Origin: Vampirovibrionales bacterium
GTDB lineage: Bacteria > Cyanobacteriota > Vampirovibrionia > Vampirovibrionales > Vampirovibrionaceae
Assembly: GCA_016712355.1 (NCBI GenBank)
Contig: JADJRF010000001.1
Location: 1-64,000 of the forward strand
Length of the DNA: 64,000 bases
Reading direction: 5' to 3'
The stretch's first letter is position 1; each line of letters opens with the position of its first letter. Below, piece by piece: positions 56,761-64,000 of this stretch. Both the position numbers and the translations under genes were made by a program. The notes beneath the pieces were generated by a model. It did no database searches and was not told the origin of the DNA. It saw only the letters and a list, made by a program, of their open reading frames with translations.

Positions 56761-57501
56761 ATGCTCAAGGAAGATGAAATGGTGTTGGCGTTTATCCGCC
56801 AACATCCAGATACGCGTTTGACGGCAATCGCGGCGGAACTCAAGTTGCCGCAAGCGATCATCGTCGGCTCGTTGGGCCGGCTCCAGCGCAGCGGCGCGAT
56901 CCGGTACACGTACAAGAAGATTGGGGAGCGCAACAATCAGGCGCGTCCGCTCGATTTCGAGTACCAGTTTCAGGTGTTGCAGCCGGCGGCGCCCGGCGAA
57001 CGCGATGCGACCTGGGACGAACTGACGGGACGCGTGGCTCGGCCCGCATTGGCGGACGCAGAACGCGTTGTGCTTCGCCAGATTGGGCGGGCGATTCACG
57101 GCGTCACCGGCGATCCAGTGCCGACAGTGCCGCCATCGGCAACTGACGCAAACCTCCCTGTCCACGCCCCGTGCGCCATCTGCGGGTCTTCGGCGCACCC
57201 AAACCTCATCGTTCGGCATATCAAAACCAAATACGGCGATTACGGCCTACGCCGCCTGTGCCATGCGTGCGGACGGGCGGTGGGCGATCTCGACATGGAG
57301 GAGTATCGCGGCCGGCTCTATGCGCGCGCCATGAATGCGCTGGCGGAAGCGGCGCACATCCTGAGCATGGCGCCGGCCAACGACAAGGCGCTGGCGGGGC
57401 TGGCAAATATCGCCACGCTGCAAGACGCGTTCGACTCGCGTGTAATCGGCTTCCAGTGCGAGATCGACGCCGGCGACGTAAAGGCGGTCGATCATGAGTG
57501 A
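56761..57501 (+). CDS. Winged-helix and zinc-finger protein upstream of the replication gene
   Basis: The 246-residue protein has an N-terminal winged helix (MVLAFIRQHPDTRLTAIAAELKL, SLGRLQRSGAIRYTY), a central CAICGS / CHACG zinc finger (about 138-172) and a helical C-terminus. It overlaps the replication initiator by 8 bp. It could regulate replication or serve in initiation. Confidence 0.6.
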   Translation: MLKEDEMVLAFIRQHPDTRLTAIAAELKLPQAIIVGSLGRLQRSGAIRYTYKKIGERNNQARPLDFEYQFQVLQPAAPGERDATWDELTGRVARPALADAERVVLRQIGRAIHGVTGDPVPTVPPSATDANLPVHAPCAICGSSAHPNLIVRHIKTKYGDYGLRRLCHACGRAVGDLDMEEYRGRLYARAMNALAEAAHILSMAPANDKALAGLANIATLQDAFDSRVIGFQCEIDAGDVKAVDHE

Positions 57502-57952
57502 CGATTGGAAGTTCGGCGGCTTCGATGACCCTGAAGAAAACTGGGTCAAGCTGCCCAAAGCGATATACGAGAACCTGGCGCGTTTTTCGAGCGAGGCTGA
57601 GTTGAAGGTTGTGCTCTATGTGCTGCGCCACACGTGGGGTTACGGCGACGACTACAAGGCGATGAGCGTCGATGAAATCTGCGCCGGCCGCAAGCGCAAG
57701 GATGGCACGCGCATCGATTCCGGCACGGGCTTGCAGCCCCAGGCGGCGCGCGATGGCATCAAGCGCGCCATCGAACATGGCTTCGTGCGCGTGTGGCTGG
57801 ATGCATCCGATCCGGGCCGGCAGGTCAAGTATTACATGCTGGCGCGCCACGATCTTGACCGTCTCCCACCCGGCGTCGAGCAGCTTTTTGAGGCCGAAAC
57901 CGGGGGTGAAAATCACCCAGGGGGGAGTGAAAATCACCGGGGGGGAGGGTGA
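57494..57952 (+). CDS. Replication initiator, N-terminal winged-helix part (frame 1)
   Basis: The 152-residue frame encodes NWVKLPKAIYENLARFSSEAELKVVLYVLRHTWGYGDD and a recognition region with the pattern of phage replisome-organiser or DnaD-like initiators. It runs into the iteron cluster and stops there, while the conserved C-terminal part continues in another frame (57954-58619). A +1 shift, or one G fewer in a G-run of 6 to 9, would give a protein of about 375 residues. Either the sequence has a homopolymer error, or slippage produces two forms. Confidence 0.75.
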   Translation: MSDDWKFGGFDDPEENWVKLPKAIYENLARFSSEAELKVVLYVLRHTWGYGDDYKAMSVDEICAGRKRKDGTRIDSGTGLQPQAARDGIKRAIEHGFVRVWLDASDPGRQVKYYMLARHDLDRLPPGVEQLFEAETGGENHPGGSENHRGGG

Positions 57953-58056
57953 AAATCACCCAGGGGGGGTGAAAATCACCCAGGGGGGGGGTGAAAATCA
58001 CCCATCGTACAGAGATAGATACTTAGATAGATCATCAGATAGAAACTTAGAGAGAA
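57905..58056 (+). other. Probable replication origin: five palindromic iterons plus AT-rich segment
   Basis: Five copies of GGTGAAAATCACC (or AGTGAAAATCACC) start at 57905, 57926, 57948, 57968 and 57990, spaced 20-22 bp apart (two helical turns) and separated by G-runs. Each copy is itself an inverted repeat. They are followed by an AT-rich stretch with repeated AGATAGA/ACTTAGA words (58010-58056), suitable for strand opening. Iterons inside a replication gene recall lambda O and many plasmid origins. Confidence 0.85.
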
Positions 58057-58619
58057 ATGTTGAGGGGGGCAATGCACCGCAAGCGCCGCTACCAGCATCA
58101 GGCAACGCCAACGCCGACCCATTCTTTGGGCAATCGCGCGCGTCCTGGTACGGCTTTGGCGGGCAGCGTAAACGCGCCATGCAGAACACCGACGCGGCCG
58201 TCAGGATTGGGCTGGACGCACCGGCGTTCACGGCGCTGGTCACGCGGCTGGTGGAAATCCATCACCTGGTCGCGATTGTCGATGCCGGCGATGACAATGA
58301 GTTGCGCCGGATGCAGGAGCTTGCCGTGATGCTGGCTGGCGCGTCCTTCCAGATCGACACCGTTGAGAAGATCGACAAGCTGTACGCGGCTTGGAAGAAG
58401 CAGTACGGGAAAGGCGACGTGGCGCCCTACGCCAACTCGCTCAAGAACTACGCTAGTTCGTTAGCGCAACAGGGGAGATTGAAAGATGGACATGTCATTG
58501 ACGCCAGTGGCACGCGTGCTGTCGCTGCCGAAGGGGCGCGAACTCAAGCCGCCCGCGCCAAGCAGCGCGCCACTGCTGCACAGTTGCCCGCATTGCCGAG
58601 CGGGGATGTTGATTTCTAG
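57954..58619 (+). CDS. Replication initiator, C-terminal part (frame 2 after G-run shift)
   Basis: The frame continues from the iterons (GENHP and VKITQ peptides) through a polar linker to a helical domain: AVRIGLDAPAFTALVTRLVE, ELAVMLAGASFQIDTVEKID and AAWKKQYGKGD. No start codon precedes it in the right place; the first internal ATG is at 58179 (146 residues). It is therefore probably the second half of the initiator made by frameshifting or by a corrected G-run. The last 130 bases overlap the helicase loader gene. Confidence 0.65.
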   Translation, partial: NHPGGVKITQGGGENHPSYRDRYLDRSSDRNLERNVEGGNAPQAPLPASGNANADPFFGQSRASWYGFGGQRKRAMQNTDAAVRIGLDAPAFTALVTRLVEIHHLVAIVDAGDDNELRRMQELAVMLAGASFQIDTVEKIDKLYAAWKKQYGKGDVAPYANSLKNYASSLAQQGRLKDGHVIDASGTRAVAAEGARTQAARAKQRATAAQLPALPSGDVDF

Positions 58620-59397
58620 CGGCATGACTCTGCGCGAAGCGATGGCGCTGCCGGATGGCGATTTGCTGCGCAACGCCGACTCGCTCTTTTGTCAGTGCGA
58701 CGCCGGAAGCGCGCTGCTGGCGATGATCACGCGCCGCAACGCCGACTTCATGCAGTGGCTGAAGACCACCGAAACCGCACAGCGGGAAGCTGCCGCACGC
58801 GTGGCCGCCGGCGCGTTCGGGCTGGCCGGCATTCCAGATCGCTTCCGCAACGCGACCTGGGCGGCGATGCGCAACCGATGCGGGAAAGACCCGGAGAAGC
58901 AAGAGGCGTTGACGCTCACCTACCGGCTGATCCAGGACGGCTACATCGAGCGCGGCGGCGTCAAGAAGAAATCGCTCTTGCTGTGGTCGAAGCGGCGCGG
59001 CACAGGCAAGACGTACCTGGCGACAGCGGTCTTCAAGCAGGGGATCAAGAACCGGCCCGGCTTGTGGATTTGGTTTCATCGGCTGGTCGAGTCGGTGCGC
59101 GCCGGCTACAACAGCGACGGCGACGCCTACAAGCTGCTGGCGCAAGCGCGTGACATCGACGTGCTGATGATGGACGAATTGGGCCACAACTGGCGCGACG
59201 ACGCCACCGCGCACACGGTCGAGGTGCTGCACAGCGTGCTGTTTTACCGGCACGCCTACGATATGCCGACGATCTTCACCAGCAACAAGTCGCCTGACGA
59301 ATTGGCGACGATGTTTGGCGAGGAACATTGGCAGCGTATCGGGGAGATGGCGGCAATTGTGGAGATGGGCGGGGAAACGCTCAGGGAGATTGGGTGA
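58486..59397 (+). CDS. DnaC/IstB-like helicase loader ATPase
   Basis: The 303-residue protein has an N-terminal zinc-like CPHC...FCQC pair, a helical linker and an AAA+ ATPase core: LLLWSKRRGTGKTYLATAVF (Walker A), DVLMMDELGHNW (Walker B) and IFTSNKSPDEL (sensor 1). Such proteins load the replicative helicase at the origin. The position between initiator and dnaB supports this. ATG 58486 follows GGGGAGA although it lies 134 bp inside the upstream frame. Confidence 0.85.
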   Translation: MDMSLTPVARVLSLPKGRELKPPAPSSAPLLHSCPHCRAGMLISSGMTLREAMALPDGDLLRNADSLFCQCDAGSALLAMITRRNADFMQWLKTTETAQREAAARVAAGAFGLAGIPDRFRNATWAAMRNRCGKDPEKQEALTLTYRLIQDGYIERGGVKKKSLLLWSKRRGTGKTYLATAVFKQGIKNRPGLWIWFHRLVESVRAGYNSDGDAYKLLAQARDIDVLMMDELGHNWRDDATAHTVEVLHSVLFYRHAYDMPTIFTSNKSPDELATMFGEEHWQRIGEMAAIVEMGGETLREIG

Positions 59398-60755
59398 TGA
59401 CAAACGACGCATCGGCAATGCTTTCACAGCCCTACGACCTGCGCGCCGAAAAAGCCGTCATCGGCTCGGCGCTGATCGACCCGGACGCCTACGACCGCGC
59501 CGCCGGCTTGGGGTTGACGGCGAAGGACTTCTACCAGGAAGCCAACACCGTAATCTGGCAAGCGATGGAGTACCTGGCGGCGCGCGGCGAGCCGGTCAAC
59601 GATTTCGTGCTGGTGACAAACGAGATCGAGCAAGCCGGCGACCTCGACACGTTGGGGAGCGTGGCGTACCTGACGGAGTGCGCCGCCGACACGCCCAGCG
59701 CGCTGTACATCGACCACTATGCCAAGATCGTGCTGGCGGCTTCGCTGCGCCGGCGCATCATCGGCGCCGGCAGCGACATTGTGAAGTTGGCATACGAAGC
59801 GACCAACGACGGCGACCCGGCGCTGCTGCTGGATGCCGCTATGCAGAAGTTTATCGATATAACCGCCGAAAGTTCGGCGGGTTTTACGCCGGTCAGCAAA
59901 GTCTTGCCGGACGCGCTCAACCAGATCGAGCAGGGCAACACGACCGGGATCATGACCGGGTACGGCATGTTGGATCGCATCCTCGGCGGGTTGCGACCGG
60001 GCGAATTGAGCATCCTGGCCGGGCGGCCGGCGATGGGCAAGAGCGGCCTGGCGCAATGCATCGTCAACAACATCTGCAAGCGCGGGCGGAACGTTGCGCT
60101 CGTCAACCTGGAGATGAGCAGCCAGGAGACCACCAATCGCATTCTGTCGCAAGAGAGCGGCGTGCCGTTGACCACGATCCGGCGCGGCGGCGAGTACGTG
60201 GCCGAAGACGAGTGGGTGGCGCTGCTGGCGGCGGCGTCGGTGATCAGCGAGTTCGGCTTGTTCTTGCTCGACAAGCCGTCGGTGTCCGTGAGCCAGTTGC
60301 GCGGCGTCTGTCGCGGACTCCAGCGCACCTACGGCCTCGATATGGTCGTGATCGACTACCTGCAACTGCTTAGCACGGGCAAGAAGCAAGGCAGCGACGA
60401 GAACCGGCAACAGGAAGTCTCCTACATTGCACGCAGTCTCAAAATCCTGGCGCGTGAGTTGGGCGTGCCAGTGCTGGCGCTGGCGCAGTTGTCGCGTGCG
60501 GTCGAATCGCGCGCCGACAAGCGCCCGATGCTGAGCGACCTGCGCGAGTCGGGTGAAATAGAGCAGGCGGCGGATTCCGTGATGTTCATCTATCGCGATG
60601 ACTACTACAACGAGGATAGCGAACGCCAGAACATTGCCGATGTCATCGTCGCCAAAAACCGCAACGACGGCACCGGGTCCGCGCCGCTCTACTTCCGCAA
60701 AGAGTTGACCGTCTTCCGTGATCTGGAAGTCTCACGCACCACATTGGAGTACTGA
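59397..60755 (+). CDS. dnaB: Replicative DNA helicase DnaB
   Basis: The 452-residue helicase has the N-terminal DnaB domain (LRAEKAVIGSALIDPDAY) and the RecA-like motor: GYGMLDRILGGLRPGELSILAGRPAMGKS (Walker A), VALVNLEMSS, MVVIDYLQLL (Walker B), LALAQLSRAVESR and QAADSVMFIYRDDYY. It unwinds DNA at the phage fork. Size is normal for DnaB. ATG 59397 shares a base with the loader stop (TGATG). Confidence 0.96.
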   Translation: MTNDASAMLSQPYDLRAEKAVIGSALIDPDAYDRAAGLGLTAKDFYQEANTVIWQAMEYLAARGEPVNDFVLVTNEIEQAGDLDTLGSVAYLTECAADTPSALYIDHYAKIVLAASLRRRIIGAGSDIVKLAYEATNDGDPALLLDAAMQKFIDITAESSAGFTPVSKVLPDALNQIEQGNTTGIMTGYGMLDRILGGLRPGELSILAGRPAMGKSGLAQCIVNNICKRGRNVALVNLEMSSQETTNRILSQESGVPLTTIRRGGEYVAEDEWVALLAAASVISEFGLFLLDKPSVSVSQLRGVCRGLQRTYGLDMVVIDYLQLLSTGKKQGSDENRQQEVSYIARSLKILARELGVPVLALAQLSRAVESRADKRPMLSDLRESGEIEQAADSVMFIYRDDYYNEDSERQNIADVIVAKNRNDGTGSAPLYFRKELTVFRDLEVSRTTLEY

Positions 60756-60762
60756 AAAGCAA

Positions 60763-60787
60763 AGCGCCGGCCATAAAGACCGGCGCT
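60763..60787 (+). other. GC hairpin after dnaB
   Basis: 8-bp stem AGCGCCGG / CCGGCGCT with a 9-nt loop and no U-tract; a weak or Rho-assisted terminator. The rest of 60788-60897 shows nothing I can support. Confidence 0.5.
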
Positions 60788-60897
60788 CGCCAACATCGGC
60801 AATGTGATGTTTGGGTGACGCCTTGATAGTAGCACACCTGTGCGGCTGCTGTCAAGCACTTCTCGTCAGTTTAGTTTGATAAGCCAAAGGTAATACC

Positions 60898-61485
60898 ATG
60901 AGCGGAATTTGGAACGTAGAAAAATCGGGTGCTACAGGATACGCACATGGTGAAGGTGGAGCGCCGATCATGCGCGATGGGACGTACTTTTTCCGGCTCA
61001 AAACGCGCTGTTTTGTGCGCTTTGGCGAGATGTACGACGCAATTGTCGCCTACAAACGCGCGCATGACGGAAATTCACCCTCCGTGCGCAACCTGATGGC
61101 GATCTGCAACTACAACAGCACGGCGGCGGTGATGCACGCGTTGGAGGCGCTGGAAGCGGAAGGGCTGATCACGCGCGGCTACAACATATCGCGTCATATC
61201 TGCGTGGCCGGCGGTGCATGGACGCACGGCGGCGCGCATGATGCCGAACTAACGCCATACGCATCGATGGCGTGGACACGCATTGTCGAGTACAAGCAAG
61301 CGCACGACGGCAACGCGCCGACGATACACGACCTGATGGTGCGCTGTCGGTTTTCTAGCAAATCGGTCACACGCGCCGCTGTGGTCGAGCTACGCACGGC
61401 GCAATTGGTGCGAATGCCACCTGATCCGATTGCACGGCATCTGGAAGTAGTGGGCGGCCAATGGACGCTGGCCGGCGGTGAGTGA
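60898..61485 (+). CDS. Regulator with two tandem LexA-type winged helices
   Basis: The 195-residue protein contains two copies of a LexA-like DNA-binding domain: YDAIVAYKRAHDGNSPSVRN with a following ALEALEAEGLI, and RIVEYKQAHDGNAPTIHDLM with VELRTAQLV. A single chain with two such domains could bind an inverted-repeat operator without dimerising. There is no protease domain. It is a candidate regulator of the shared promoters. Confidence 0.68.
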   Translation: MSGIWNVEKSGATGYAHGEGGAPIMRDGTYFFRLKTRCFVRFGEMYDAIVAYKRAHDGNSPSVRNLMAICNYNSTAAVMHALEALEAEGLITRGYNISRHICVAGGAWTHGGAHDAELTPYASMAWTRIVEYKQAHDGNAPTIHDLMVRCRFSSKSVTRAAVVELRTAQLVRMPPDPIARHLEVVGGQWTLAGGE

Positions 61486-61735
61486 GCTTGTCGGCGCCAG
61501 CGTGCGCTTCGTCGGCAGCAACGGCGACACGCGTCTCGGTGTCGTGCTGGCTGTCGAGGCCGGCGGGTTGATCCAAGTCGCCTGGGATCGGTTTAGCGAT
61601 TTAGAAGCTCGCTTCGTCGCCGCCAAGCGCAAACCGAGCGACCACGAGCAAGCCGCCATCGAGCCGCACAAGGCGTGGGTGTACGCCCCCGGCCACAGCG
61701 GATGGCCGGCGGGATCGAAATTGGAGATCGTGTAG
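61478..61735 (+). CDS. Small SH3-like beta protein
   Basis: The 85-residue protein (GASVRFVGSNGDTRLGVVLA) has the pattern of a small beta barrel, as in the gene at 21979. It starts with GTG and overlaps the preceding gene by 8 bp. Function unknown. Confidence 0.5.
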   Translation: MSELVGASVRFVGSNGDTRLGVVLAVEAGGLIQVAWDRFSDLEARFVAAKRKPSDHEQAAIEPHKAWVYAPGHSGWPAGSKLEIV

Positions 61736-61766
61736 AGCTTTCTTAGAGTTTTCTTGGAGGTTTCAC

Positions 61767-62003
61767 ATGCCACAACACAGCGTTATCGTCCGAACCTATG
61801 CCAACTGTGTTATCACCGTCAGTCGATCCTGTGACGGACTGGGCGCGTTGTGCGCCCACGTGCTCGATGCTAGAACACACATGCACACGCCGGCTATCAA
61901 TGCTACCAACTCCGAACAGGCGCTGGAACAGGCAATGGCGTTTGTCGATGCGCTGCCCGAAGAAGGGCGCACGTGGGCGCCGTCACTGCCCGTGCGGATT
62001 TGA
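61767..62003 (+). CDS. Small hypothetical protein
   Basis: The 78-residue protein follows TTGGAGG. It has beta-like VIVRTYANCVITVSRS and a C-terminal helix EQALEQAMAFVDAL. Its end overlaps the -35 box of promoter P6. Confidence 0.5.
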   Translation: MPQHSVIVRTYANCVITVSRSCDGLGALCAHVLDARTHMHTPAINATNSEQALEQAMAFVDALPEEGRTWAPSLPVRI

Positions 62004-62028
62004 CGAATTATGCGCTACATGGTATTAT
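62000..62028 (+). promoter_or_regulatory. Promoter P6 of the shared promoter family
   Basis: TTGACG (62000-62005), 17-bp spacer ending tgcgctacatgg, TATTAT (62023-62028). The leader has CGGCAATGTT as downstream of P4. Confidence 0.7.
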
Positions 62029-62065
62029 TTTGATTAGTTCGGCAATGTTGGAAGGGAGTGACGCC

Positions 62066-62290
62066 ATGTGGTGGTTCTACATCAACGCCGGCCAGCCGTG
62101 GGGATTGACCAAGACCCAGGTTGGCAAGCTGGTCAACCAGTACAACCTGCGTAGCAAAAGCATCGGCACGCGCTCTGCCGTGTACGGGCCGGAGTGGGTG
62201 CAACTGATGCGTAAGCTCGGCAAGCAGCCGGCAGATGCGGTCTATGCCCGCAACATTGCCGAGTTGCCTGCCGTTTTTTTTGGGGCGTAA
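62066..62290 (+). CDS. Small protein of the P6 unit
   Basis: The 74-residue protein starts at ATG 62066 after GGGAG. WGLTKTQVGKLVNQYNLRSK suggests a short helix-turn-helix-like element. No family recognised. It directly precedes the nuclease-like gene. Confidence 0.52.
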   Translation: MWWFYINAGQPWGLTKTQVGKLVNQYNLRSKSIGTRSAVYGPEWVQLMRKLGKQPADAVYARNIAELPAVFFGA

Positions 62291-62291
62291 T

Positions 62292-62849
62292 ATGCCTACA
62301 GGAATACAAAAGCGCCGAGATATTCATCGCAGCCCCTTTGCGGTGACAGTACCCTTCACCAAGCCCGAACAGGCTCTGATCGCGCGGCTGGCTGAGGAGC
62401 GGCAAGCGCCCAAAGAGAACCACGCTTCGGCGCGCGACAAGCGAATCATGTACCGCGACAACGTGGCGACGCACCTGATCGGACTGATGGGCGAGTACGC
62501 CGTCTCGAAGACGCTTGGCGTGCCTTTCGACCAGGAAGCCTACGTCGCCGGCGACTTGGAAAAGGACATGGTGATCTTCGGCGTGGGCGTCGAGATCAAG
62601 ACGCTCCAGGGTTATCTGGCTTTTCGGGTGCTCGAAGACTTCGTGGCCGATGTCGCCGTGCTGGTGACGTACAAGGCCGGCGTCTTCGACCAGGTGACGA
62701 TCCAGGGCTGGATCGACCGGGAGACTTTTGCGGCGTGCCATTTTCAAGACGACTTCGGGTACGGCGTGCGCCCCTGTATGCAGCCCAATCGTCTACATCC
62801 GATTTTTACCCTCAAGACATTTTGCGAGGTGCGAGCGAAACATGTCTGA
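62292..62849 (+). CDS. PD-(D/E)XK nuclease-like protein
   Basis: The 185-residue protein shows the pattern LIGLMGEYAVSKTLG (conserved Glu), GDLEKDMVIFG (Asp) and VEIKTLQGYLAF (E-x-K), matching a PD-(D/E)XK nuclease core. Many phage relatives are uncharacterised. The ATG lies inside a dispersed 16-bp palindrome. It overlaps the Dam gene by 8 bp. Confidence 0.6.
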   Translation: MPTGIQKRRDIHRSPFAVTVPFTKPEQALIARLAEERQAPKENHASARDKRIMYRDNVATHLIGLMGEYAVSKTLGVPFDQEAYVAGDLEKDMVIFGVGVEIKTLQGYLAFRVLEDFVADVAVLVTYKAGVFDQVTIQGWIDRETFAACHFQDDFGYGVRPCMQPNRLHPIFTLKTFCEVRAKHV

Positions 62850-63687
62850 TGCAATCACGCCGGCGCTAAAGTGGCCCGGCTCCAAACGATGGTTGGTGGA
62901 TCAACTGAGCGAACTCTACGTGCCCTACCGCAAGCGGTGGTTCGTGGATTTGTTCACAGGGTCAGGCGCGGCGGTGCTCGGCGTGCATCCAGACCGCGCC
63001 ATCCTCAACGACGCCAACCCGCACGTGATGAACTTTCACAAGTGGGTGCGCATGGGGCTGTGCATCGACCACGACATGGCGCGTGGCGTCGATGGGCTGG
63101 TGGTGCCGTTGGTCAATGACCAGGACATCTACTACGCGCACCGAGAACGCTTCAACGCGCTGATCGACGCCGGCCAAGCCAACTCACAGGAAGCGGCGCT
63201 GCTGTTCTGGTACATGAATCGCACGGGCTACAACGGGCTGGTGCGGTTCAATCGCGGCGGGCATTTCAATACGCCCTTTGGCCGCTACGCCAAGCTGGAC
63301 TACGCCGGCTATGCGGTGAAGTTTCACCAGATTGGGCGGGCGATGCAAACCTGGCGCCTGTTGAGCCGGGACTTCACGCTGGTGCCCGTCAAGCCCGGCG
63401 ATTTTCTCTACGCCGATCCTCCCTACGACAACCAGGCCGGCGGCGGCTTTACCGGCTACGCGGCGGGCAGCTTTGCCTGGTACGACCAGGTGCGCCTGGC
63501 GGATTTTCTGGCAAAGCACGACGGGCCGGTCGTTGCCAGCAACGCTGCCACCGACCGGATTATCGACCTGTACCGCGAGCGCGGCTTCCAGGTCGAAACG
63601 GTCTCTGTGCGCCGCTCGATTTCTTGCAAGGGCAGCCGGCGCACGGCGGCGATGGAGATCATCGCCACGAAAGGGGTGCGAAAGTGA
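62842..63687 (+). CDS. Dam-type (D12 class) N6-adenine DNA methyltransferase
   Basis: The 281-residue enzyme has the D12 class layout: LKWPGSKRWLVDQL, the SAM motif FVDLFTGSGAAVLGV, LNDANPHVMNF, NRTGYNGLVRFN and the catalytic DPPYDN. Many Dam-like enzymes methylate GATC, but the target here cannot be read off. It probably protects phage DNA or marks replication. ATG 62842 overlaps the previous gene by 8 bp. Confidence 0.93.
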   Translation: MSDAITPALKWPGSKRWLVDQLSELYVPYRKRWFVDLFTGSGAAVLGVHPDRAILNDANPHVMNFHKWVRMGLCIDHDMARGVDGLVVPLVNDQDIYYAHRERFNALIDAGQANSQEAALLFWYMNRTGYNGLVRFNRGGHFNTPFGRYAKLDYAGYAVKFHQIGRAMQTWRLLSRDFTLVPVKPGDFLYADPPYDNQAGGGFTGYAAGSFAWYDQVRLADFLAKHDGPVVASNAATDRIIDLYRERGFQVETVSVRRSISCKGSRRTAAMEIIATKGVRK

Positions 63688-63935
63688 TTCGCAGTCATCT
63701 ACGCCCGCATGGGCATCCTACCGCACGCAAGGAGTTTGCACGCCTGCACGCACGGCGCCAGTGGGACGCGTTGCTGGCGTGGTGCGTGGACGCGGGGCAC
63801 AACGTAGCGGCGCTGACGCCGGCGGTCGATGCCGATGCAAAGGCGATCCGGCGCCAGATAGCCAAGACGCGTCAGGCGTTGCGGCGGCGTGGCGTGGCTG
63901 TGCCGGTGATGCTGGAGAGCAATCTTGATGTGTAG
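63684..63935 (+). CDS. Small basic protein
   Basis: The 83-residue protein starts with GTG 63684 in a GTGA overlap with the Dam gene. It is basic and helical (RKEFARLHARRQWDALLAW, IRRQIAKTRQALRRRG). No family recognised. After it, 63936-64000 shows nothing I can support. Confidence 0.5.
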   Translation: MIRSHLRPHGHPTARKEFARLHARRQWDALLAWCVDAGHNVAALTPAVDADAKAIRRQIAKTRQALRRRGVAVPVMLESNLDV

Positions 63936-64000
63936 ACAACGCCGAAGCAGTACGGCGATAGCCCACCGTGAAAAAAAGTTGCAGCGGTCGAACGACTCAT

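Noticed and set aside
58495..60410. Long minus-strand frames over the helicase loader and DnaB
   Set aside because: Both plus-strand genes are unambiguous helicase proteins; the antisense frames have no support.

Overview
The window reads as most of a temperate phage, probably a phage-plasmid, of a GC-rich bacterium. Phage character comes from a 2,787-residue tail fibre with modular repeats, an LLH-type holin, a terminase pair, a DnaB/DnaC-type replication module, a Gp37/Gp68 (DUF5131) protein and dozens of small overlapping genes coupled by ATGA or GTGA. Plasmid character comes from an opposite-strand parA-parB-FtsK operon and an iteron origin. Two exported proteins carry Thr-Pro-rich linkers of the TPTSTPT kind, which are common in Chloroflexota; that host guess is an inference.

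Layout. 1-12.9 kb (+): end of a virion gene, the giant fibre, a secreted moron-like protein with its own promoter, a DUF1617-like protein, a holin, then a CHAT (caspase-like) protease with a C-terminal membrane anchor coupled to a three-TM protein. 12.8-16 kb (-): terminase large subunit, interrupted in its P-loop by an intein, and a probable small subunit. 16-37.3 kb (+): a long array of small accessory genes including a macro-domain protein, DUF5131, a C5 cytosine methyltransferase, a GNAT-like protein and a DndC-like PP-loop enzyme. 37.3-44.0 kb (+): one operon behind a promoter flanked by two perfect palindromes and closed by a 23-bp-stem terminator. It carries csf1-, csf2- and csf3-like genes plus a cysH-like gene, which is the gene content of a type IV-B CRISPR-Cas effector, with no CRISPR array. 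44-47.4 kb (+): tyrosine recombinase and a large N6-adenine methyltransferase. 47.4-51.5 kb (-): ParA, ParB, FtsK-like translocase and three small membrane proteins, ended by a bidirectional terminator. 52-56 kb (-): two tandem large serine recombinases and an XRE repressor. 56-64 kb (+): small regulators, a replication initiator with internal iterons and a frameshift, helicase loader, DnaB, paired winged-helix regulator, PD-(D/E)XK-like protein and Dam methylase.

Working together. The right end replicates the element, the minus-strand operon partitions it, three recombinases could integrate or resolve it, and three DNA methyltransferases plus DndC-like, GNAT-like and macro-domain proteins look like protection against host defence. 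A set of six promoters with the same 17-bp spacer motif sits in front of separate transcription units and suggests one shared regulator. The strongest candidates for something undescribed are the phage-borne type IV-B-like effector whose Cas7-like subunit carries a large helical insertion (a possible built-in Cas11), and the membrane-anchored CHAT protease placed beside the holin.

Limits: family calls come from motifs read by eye; no database search was possible. Capsid, portal, tape-measure and endolysin genes were not found and may lie outside the window.
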